Source: Halobacillus dabanensis
GTDB taxonomy: Bacteria; Bacillota; Bacilli; Bacillales; Halobacillaceae
DNA: 64,000 nt
Assembly: GCF_900114165.1 (NCBI RefSeq)
Contig: NZ_FOSB01000005.1
Coordinates: forward strand, 248,001-312,000
Direction: 5' to 3'
Shown here: piece by piece, positions 58,889-64,000 of the stretch
How the letters are laid out: every line of letters starts with the position of its first letter
How positions within the stretch are numbered: position 1 is the first letter of the stretch
Notes under the pieces: model-generated
Databases searched by the model: none
Told to the model about the DNA's origin: nothing
What the model saw: the letters and a program-made list of their open reading frames with translations, nothing else
Position numbers and translations under genes: made by a program

Positions 58889-59641
58889 ATGGAAGCAGTA
58901 CTATATGTAAGTCACGGGAGCAGAAAAGAAGAAGCGACAGAGGAGGCCCGGCAATTTCTTCTGACCGTTCAAAATGAAATAGATGTCCCTCTATATGAAA
59001 TCTGCTTTCTAGAGCTTGCCGAACCGGATGTTCTACAAGGGATCGAACGGTTGGTAGAAAAGGGGGCGGGCAAAATCGCCGTCCTCCCAGTTTTATTATT
59101 GAGTGCCGGTCATTATTTTGAGGATATCCCGGAAGAAATTGACAAAGCCAAGGGGCGTTATCCGCAAATCGAATTTTCTTACGGCGAGCCCCTCGGAGTC
59201 CAGGACAGAATCGTTGATGTCTTAGTGGACCGTATCCACCAACTGGACACCACGGTCGGTACAGATACAAACCTACTGCTCGTCGGTAGAGGCAGCCGTC
59301 ATCCAGACACCAAACCTTCCATTGAGAAAATTGCAAGTTTGCTGGCGGAGAAGACAGGGGTCCCTCGTGTGGATACCTGTTACCTTGCAGCCATATCACC
59401 TCGGTTCGAAGAGGGGTTGCAGGCATCTTTGAACAAAAAAGGGAAAACCATCGTCCTTCCTTATTTATGGTTCACTGGTATCCTGATCCAATCGATGGAG
59501 CAGAAAATTAAAGCAGCACAAGAAGAGAATCATGACGTACAGTTAGCGGCCTATCTCAATGATCATCCAAACATGATCCGTGCAACAGTAGACCGGGTCA
59601 ACGAAGCTTTGGAAAAATTCAAGGAGCATAGTGCTTCCTAA
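58889..59641 (+). CDS. sirB: Sirohydrochlorin ferrochelatase (SirB/CbiX type)
   Basis: Inserts iron into sirohydrochlorin to make siroheme. The 250-residue protein has two CbiX-like halves, the first with YVSHGSRKEEATEEA and LPVLLLSAGHYFEDIP, the second with LLVGRGSRHPDTKPS, in which Arg replaces the usual His. It corresponds to B. subtilis ylnE. AAGGAG lies upstream of the ATG. Metal specificity (iron versus cobalt) is inferred from the sulfite-reductase context. Confidence 0.9.
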   Translation: MEAVLYVSHGSRKEEATEEARQFLLTVQNEIDVPLYEICFLELAEPDVLQGIERLVEKGAGKIAVLPVLLLSAGHYFEDIPEEIDKAKGRYPQIEFSYGEPLGVQDRIVDVLVDRIHQLDTTVGTDTNLLLVGRGSRHPDTKPSIEKIASLLAEKTGVPRVDTCYLAAISPRFEEGLQASLNKKGKTIVLPYLWFTGILIQSMEQKIKAAQEENHDVQLAAYLNDHPNMIRATVDRVNEALEKFKEHSAS

Positions 59642-59665
59642 GAGGAGTGACCGTATGGGAAAGAA

Positions 59666-60280
59666 ATGACACCGATGATGGTAGACGTGAGAGAACGAAA
59701 GGCCATGATTATCGGTGGCGGAAGGGTCGCGTTTAAAAGAGCGAAATTGCTTAAGGACCATGGCGCATATGTAACGATCATCAGTCCTCATATCATAGAG
59801 GAACTGGATCAATTACTTCGTTGTTTTCAAATCACATGGAAAAATAAAAAATTTGAACCCGCCGATTTGAGTGGTGCGTTTATTGTGGTCGTTGCCACGA
59901 ATGATCATAAGGAAAATGAAAGAATCGCTGCAGCTGCGAGTGAGGTCCCTCTTCTTAATCGAGCTGATGGCGGGGATGGCGGAAACCTTCATTTCCCAGG
60001 GATTGTTTCTCGAGGGAAGCTGACGATGGCTATATCGACAGGCGGCGCCAGTCCGATGCTTGCTTCCCGTATAAAGAAACGGTTGGAAAAAGAGTTTCCG
60101 TCAGACTATGAAAATTATGTAGCCTTTTTATTTGAATGCCGTCAGCTGCTTAAACAATCTGGTTTATCAAAAGAAGTGCAGCATGATTTTCTTGAAAGAA
60201 TGCTGGAAGAATCTTATCAAGACCCAACTTTCCAACAGAAGCTGTTAATGGAAATACATAAGGCAAGAGAGGAGAAGTAA
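59666..60280 (+). CDS. sirC: Precorrin-2 dehydrogenase (siroheme synthase N-domain, YlnF-like)
   Basis: NAD-dependent oxidation of precorrin-2 to sirohydrochlorin. The 204-residue protein has the nucleotide loop AMIIGGGRVAFKRAKLL, VVVATNDHKEN, LLNRADGGDGGNLHFPGIV and LTMAISTGGASPMLA. The ATG 59666 start gives MTPMMVDVRERKA, matching the family, but the AGGAGTG site is 18 bases away. A five-codon frame (59655-59669) overlaps the start and may feed ribosomes into it. It completes the siroheme trio. Confidence 0.93.
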   Translation: MTPMMVDVRERKAMIIGGGRVAFKRAKLLKDHGAYVTIISPHIIEELDQLLRCFQITWKNKKFEPADLSGAFIVVVATNDHKENERIAAAASEVPLLNRADGGDGGNLHFPGIVSRGKLTMAISTGGASPMLASRIKKRLEKEFPSDYENYVAFLFECRQLLKQSGLSKEVQHDFLERMLEESYQDPTFQQKLLMEIHKAREEK

Positions 60281-60281
60281 T

Positions 60282-61094
60282 TTGACAGGACTAAAAAATA
60301 AACGAATCGGGATTGCAGCGGATCGTAGTGGAGATTCCATTGCACGACTTGTTGCTAATATGGGGGGAGAATCTACTGTACTTCCTATACAAGGAAAACA
60401 AATATTGAACGAGGATACTTGTGAACAAAACTTGACTGATTTTTTAAATGAAGATTTTGACTGGGTCATTTTAACTACAGGAATCGGGGGGAGGACATTA
60501 GGAGAATCCGCCCAATACCATGGTTTAAATGGAGCATTCATAGAAAAATTGGGAAAGGAAAACCTTGCTGTCCGGGGATCAAAGACGGTGAATTGGTTAA
60601 AGGAAAATAATTTGTCTCCACATATAATCTCAGAGGATGGAACGATGAAAGACTTGATTGAGCGTCTATCCTATCAGGAAAGGAAGGGCAGGGTCTTCCT
60701 TCAAGCTTACAATCAGGATGATGTCCTACTTAAACATTCCCTTGAGGATATCGGCTATTCCGTTTATTTATCGAAACCTTATTCGTTTGAAGCTCCTGTG
60801 CCGAACTTGCTGGATGAGTTAACAAGTGAAATTATATCGAGTCAAATCGATGCGGCCATTTTCACAAGTAAAACACAAGTGAGAAACCTGTTTGCCGCTG
60901 AAGTGGATCAAAAAGATTTAATTGAAGCATTTAATAGGGATGTCTTAGCTGTAGCCGTAGGGAAAGTAACAGCGAAAGAACTGGAAGACAAGGGAATTGC
61001 AAATGTTCTCCAGCCTGAAAAACCGAAAATGGGGGCGATGGTCGTTGAGCTTGACCGCTATTTTCGAGATCATGCCCCTGCTGGGAGCAACTAA
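60282..61094 (+). CDS. Uroporphyrinogen-III synthase (HemD) family protein
   Basis: The 270-residue protein has the HemD two-domain pattern: IGIAADRSGDSIARLVANMGG, VILTTGIGGRTLGE, AVRGSKTVNWLKE in the first half and AIFTSKTQVRNLF with AVAVGKVTAKELEDKGI in the second. HemD closes hydroxymethylbilane to uroporphyrinogen III, the substrate of SumT. TTG start with GAGGAGAAG upstream. Its presence inside a sulfate operon suggests a dedicated second copy for siroheme, but I cannot see whether another hemD exists elsewhere. Confidence 0.82.
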   Translation: MTGLKNKRIGIAADRSGDSIARLVANMGGESTVLPIQGKQILNEDTCEQNLTDFLNEDFDWVILTTGIGGRTLGESAQYHGLNGAFIEKLGKENLAVRGSKTVNWLKENNLSPHIISEDGTMKDLIERLSYQERKGRVFLQAYNQDDVLLKHSLEDIGYSVYLSKPYSFEAPVPNLLDELTSEIISSQIDAAIFTSKTQVRNLFAAEVDQKDLIEAFNRDVLAVAVGKVTAKELEDKGIANVLQPEKPKMGAMVVELDRYFRDHAPAGSN

Positions 61095-61145
61095 GCGTTA
61101 GAAATAAGTATGGTAGGAAAAAATTTTTCTATGGAGGTGGATGGA

Positions 61146-62951
61146 TTGCAATTACAGGTGATGAATAGTCCGTTCAATCAAGACCAGGTGGACCTTTTGA
61201 ATAAACTGCTTGGTTCTTTGAATGAAAACCAAAAAATTTGGTTGAGCGGATACTTGGCTGCTGCACAAACATCGGAGCTTCCCGCCAATGAGGACACCCC
61301 TCAAACGGGTGTAGCAGAACAGGTTTCCACTCGAAGTGTCACCCTTTTATACGGATCTCATACAGGAAATTGCCAATCGTTAGCGGAAGGATATACGGAA
61401 CAATTGAAAAAGCAGGGCTTTACTGTCCAGCTTTCAGCGATGGATGATTTTAAACCGAAAGCATTGAAGAATGTAGAAGACTTATTGGTTTTGACGAGTA
61501 CACATGGGGACGGGGATCCACCAGACAACGCCCTTTCTTTTTATGATTTCTTACACAGCAAACGAGCTCCTGAATTAAAGGGAGTACGATTCTCGGTCCT
61601 CGCTTTAGGAGATAGCTCTTATGAATTCTTCTGTCAGACTGGAAAAGAAATCGATGAAAAACTAGAGGAACTCGGGGCAGAACGCATTCAACCCCGGGTA
61701 GATTGTGACTTGGATTTCGAAGAACCAGCAGAAGAGTGGTGGGCAGGTGTTTGGCAGCAGTTAGGAAGTACCGCGAAGGCGGAAGACTCCAAAGCTGATT
61801 TTGCTCCTTTAAGTATCACAGACCGCCCTGTCTATTCCAAATCCCACCCATTTCAAGCGGAAGTATTGGAAAATATCAATCTTAATGGACGTGGTTCAAA
61901 CAAGGAGACGCGTCACCTGGAACTTGATCTCGAAGGCTCTCAATTAAATTATGAGCCTGGCGATAGTTTAGGGATATATCCTCAAAATGAAGAGGAGTTA
62001 GTCGATGCACTCATCGAAGAAATGGAATGGGACCCTGAACTGTCCGTTGCTGTAAATAAACAGGGGGAAGTGAGAGCGTTGAGAGAAGCACTCCTTTCTC
62101 ATTTTGAAATCACTGTTCTCACTAAGCCTTTACTGGAAAAGTTGGTACCGTGGACGTCGAATCAGGGATTAGCCGATCTTTTGGAATCAAGAGAAAGCGT
62201 GAATGAGTACATTCATGGCAGGGATTTACTGGATTTGGTCAGGGATTTCGGACCATGGAATGCTGACGAAAAACAGTTTTTAAGTGTACTGCGGAAAATC
62301 CCTGTTCGTTTATATTCCATTGCAAGCAGTCTGAAGGCAAACCCTGATGAGGTCCATTTGACTATTGGCGCACTACGATATGATGCGCATGGGCGCAAAA
62401 GAACAGGCGTCTGTTCCGGGCAATGTGCAGAGCGAACGGATACCGGTGACCATCTGTCTGTCTTTGTACAAAAAAACCAAAACTTCAAATTACCGGAAAA
62501 CCATGAGACTCCGATTATCATGATCGGTGCTGGTACGGGGGTCGCCCCTTATCGAGCTTTTCTTGAAGAAAGAGAAGAAGTGGAAGCTTCCGGAAAGTCG
62601 TGGTTGTTCTTTGGAGAACAGCACTTTGTTACAGATTTCCTTTATCAGGTAGAGTGGCAAAAGTGGTTGAAAGAAGGCGTCCTTTCAAGAATGGATGTCG
62701 CCTTTTCGCGAGATACATCGGAAAAGGTGTATGTGCAGCATCGCATGCTTGAAAGAAGTCGGGAACTGTACGAATGGATGGAAGAAGGTGCGCACATCTA
62801 TGTGTGTGGAGATGAAAAATTCATGGCGAAAGACGTTCAAGATACTCTGCTTGAAATTTTGAAAAAGGAAGGCGGACTTTCCGCTGAAGAAGCAGATGAC
62901 TATCTAGCAGATCTTCGTCAGACCAAACGTTATCAACGAGACGTATATTGA
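61146..62951 (+). CDS. cysJ: Sulfite reductase [NADPH] flavoprotein alpha subunit
   Basis: Carries electrons from NADPH through FAD and FMN to the CysI hemoprotein. The 601-residue protein has a flavodoxin domain (LLYGSHTGNCQSLAEGY, STHGDGDPPDNALSFYDF, LALGDSSYEFFCQTGKE), the FAD domain (RLYSIASS, LTIGALRYDAHGRKRTGVCS) and the NADPH domain (IGAGTGVAPYRAFLEEREE, AHIYVCGDEKFMAKDV), ending RYQRDVY. TTG 61146 is chosen because GGAGGTGG lies upstream and the protein then starts MQLQVMNSPFN like B. subtilis CysJ. ATG 61110 would add 12 residues without a good site. Confidence 0.96.
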   Translation: MQLQVMNSPFNQDQVDLLNKLLGSLNENQKIWLSGYLAAAQTSELPANEDTPQTGVAEQVSTRSVTLLYGSHTGNCQSLAEGYTEQLKKQGFTVQLSAMDDFKPKALKNVEDLLVLTSTHGDGDPPDNALSFYDFLHSKRAPELKGVRFSVLALGDSSYEFFCQTGKEIDEKLEELGAERIQPRVDCDLDFEEPAEEWWAGVWQQLGSTAKAEDSKADFAPLSITDRPVYSKSHPFQAEVLENINLNGRGSNKETRHLELDLEGSQLNYEPGDSLGIYPQNEEELVDALIEEMEWDPELSVAVNKQGEVRALREALLSHFEITVLTKPLLEKLVPWTSNQGLADLLESRESVNEYIHGRDLLDLVRDFGPWNADEKQFLSVLRKIPVRLYSIASSLKANPDEVHLTIGALRYDAHGRKRTGVCSGQCAERTDTGDHLSVFVQKNQNFKLPENHETPIIMIGAGTGVAPYRAFLEEREEVEASGKSWLFFGEQHFVTDFLYQVEWQKWLKEGVLSRMDVAFSRDTSEKVYVQHRMLERSRELYEWMEEGAHIYVCGDEKFMAKDVQDTLLEILKKEGGLSAEEADDYLADLRQTKRYQRDVY

Positions 62952-62972
62952 TAGAAGAAAGGAGTTATTTGA

Positions 62973-64000
62973 ATGTCTGAGAATAAAACGGTTCAGCCGC
63001 CACAAGGTCCGCCTGATGAGATGGAACGAATTAAACAAGAAAGCCGCTTTCTGAGAGGTACATTAGTGGAAAGCTTCCAGGATCCCATCAGCGCAAGCAT
63101 CCCGGAAGAAGATACAAAACTATTAAAATTCCACGGCAGCTATATGCAGGATGACAGAGATTTAAGGAATGAAAGAAAGCGGCAAAAATTAGAACCTGCT
63201 TATCAGTTTATGATCCGTGTCCGCTTACCAGGGGGTGTCGCAACACCCGACCAATGGCTTACAATGGATGAACTGGCCGATCAGTACGGAAACGGGACAC
63301 TGAAGCTGACGACGAGACAGACCTTTCAAATGCATGGGATTTTGAAATGGAACATGAAAAATAGTATACAGGCCATGAATGCAGCTCTGATGGATACAAT
63401 CGCAGCCTGTGGCGATGTAAATCGAAATGTCATGTGCAACTCTAATCCGAATCAGTCAGAACTCCATGCAGAGGTATACGATTGGGCTAAAAGAGTGAGC
63501 GATCATTTGCTGCCGAAAACGAAAGCGTATCACGAAATTTGGTTGGACGAAGAAAAGGTCATTGATGGCAAAGAAGCTGAGCCGATTTATGGTCCGCTTT
63601 ATTTGCCGAGAAAATTCAAAATAGGGGTGGCTGTTCCGCCATCCAATGACGTAGATGTCTTTTCCCAGGACTTAGGCTTCATAGCCATTGTGGAAGGTGG
63701 AGAATTGTTAGGGTTTAACGTGGCAGTTGGCGGAGGAATGGGGATGACCCATGGAGATACGAATACTTACCCTCAGCTCGCACGTGTCATCGGTTTTTGT
63801 ACACCGGATCAAGTCGTGGATGTCGCTGAAAAAATACTCACCATCCAGCGCGACTATGGAAACTGTTCCAACAGGAAAAACGCCCGTTTTAAATATACCA
63901 TCGATCGCCTTGGAGTAGATTGGATTCTTGAGGAGCTCAATTCCCGTCTAGGATGGGAACTGGAAGAATCGCGCCCTTATCATTTTGAAAATAATGGGGA
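62973..64000 (+). CDS. cysI: Sulfite reductase [NADPH] hemoprotein beta subunit, N-terminal part (cut by window end)
   Basis: Siroheme and [4Fe-4S] enzyme that reduces sulfite to sulfide. 342 codons are present, open to the last base. The sequence shows [47 protein letters not shown] and [21 protein letters not shown], typical of the first sulfite-reductase repeats. The cluster-binding cysteines lie in the missing C-terminal part. AAAGGAG precedes the ATG. It follows cysJ by 21 bases and uses the siroheme made by the preceding genes. Confidence 0.96.
   Translation, partial: MSENKTVQPPQGPPDEMERIKQESRFLRGTLVESFQDPISASIPEEDTKLLKFHGSYMQDDRDLRNERKRQKLEPAYQFMIRVRLPGGVATPDQWLTMDELADQYGNGTLKLTTRQTFQMHGILKWNMKNSIQAMNAALMDTIAACGDVNRNVMCNSNPNQSELHAEVYDWAKRVSDHLLPKTKAYHEIWLDEEKVIDGKEAEPIYGPLYLPRKFKIGVAVPPSNDVDVFSQDLGFIAIVEGGELLGFNVAVGGGMGMTHGDTNTYPQLARVIGFCTPDQVVDVAEKILTIQRDYGNCSNRKNARFKYTIDRLGVDWILEELNSRLGWELEESRPYHFENNG

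Overview
The window looks like the chromosome of a moderately halophilic, endospore-forming member of the Bacillaceae, closest in feel to Halobacillus and its relatives. This is inferred from gene order, from proteins that read like their Bacillus subtilis counterparts (FtsZ, SepF, DivIVA, SigE, SigG, SpoVM, PyrR, RemA) and from acidic tails on exported domains (DivIB, PrkC). It is almost entirely core genome. I see no prophage, transposase, CRISPR array, rRNA or tRNA. The unusual material is a set of non-coding, hairpin-forming intergenic repeats, plus several conserved genes missing from their usual places.

Layout. 1-10.5 kb is the division and cell wall cluster: murF (cut by the window edge), mraY, murD, spoVE, divIB, two DUF881 genes, sbp, ftsA and ftsZ. 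The murG and murB genes expected between spoVE and divIB are absent; that space is a repeat-rich 0.96-kb gap. 11-13.5 kb is the sporulation block spoIIGA-sigE-sigG. 14.5-18.6 kb is ylmC-D-E-sepF-ylmG-H-divIVA. A second repeat-filled gap sits where ileS would be expected, followed by lspA and an rluD-type gene. 20.6-32.9 kb is the complete UMP biosynthesis operon pyrR-pyrP-pyrB-pyrC-carA-carB-pyrK-pyrD-pyrF-pyrE, with a near-consensus promoter, three PyrR attenuators and a small membrane protein gene at its tail.

33-35.6 kb holds a FUSC-family membrane protein and a 41-codon gene. rqcH is on the minus strand. 37.5-53.9 kb is the yicC-remA-gmk-rpoZ-coaBC-priA-fmt-rsmB-prpC-prkC-rsgA-rpe-thiN-spoVM series, then divergent rpmB and the yloU-fakA pair. 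def is missing between priA and fmt, and rsmB is split by a one-base shift at a run of eight A. 54.1-64 kb is a sulfur region: a TauE/SafE-type membrane protein and a long sulfate assimilation/siroheme operon (cysH-sat-cysC-sumT-sirB-sirC-hemD-like-cysJ-cysI, cut by the window end). They are transcribed divergently, and each is preceded by its own SAM-I riboswitch.

How the parts work together. The first 20 kb couples lipid II synthesis, Z-ring assembly and positioning, and the sigma cascade of sporulation. The pyr operon is autoregulated through PyrR and UMP. The sulfur operon contains activation of sulfate, reduction to sulfite, siroheme manufacture and sulfite reductase under one SAM-sensing leader. 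The only candidate sulfur transporter visible is the TauE-like protein under the opposite riboswitch.

The best leads are: (1) a repeat family whose long complementary arms differ between copies while staying complementary; (2) 86%-identical direct repeats bracketing the divIB-sigG block; (3) the missing murG/murB, ileS and def; (4) a probable AUA start for spoIIGA; (5) the paired SAM riboswitches. I found no clear new multi-gene system.
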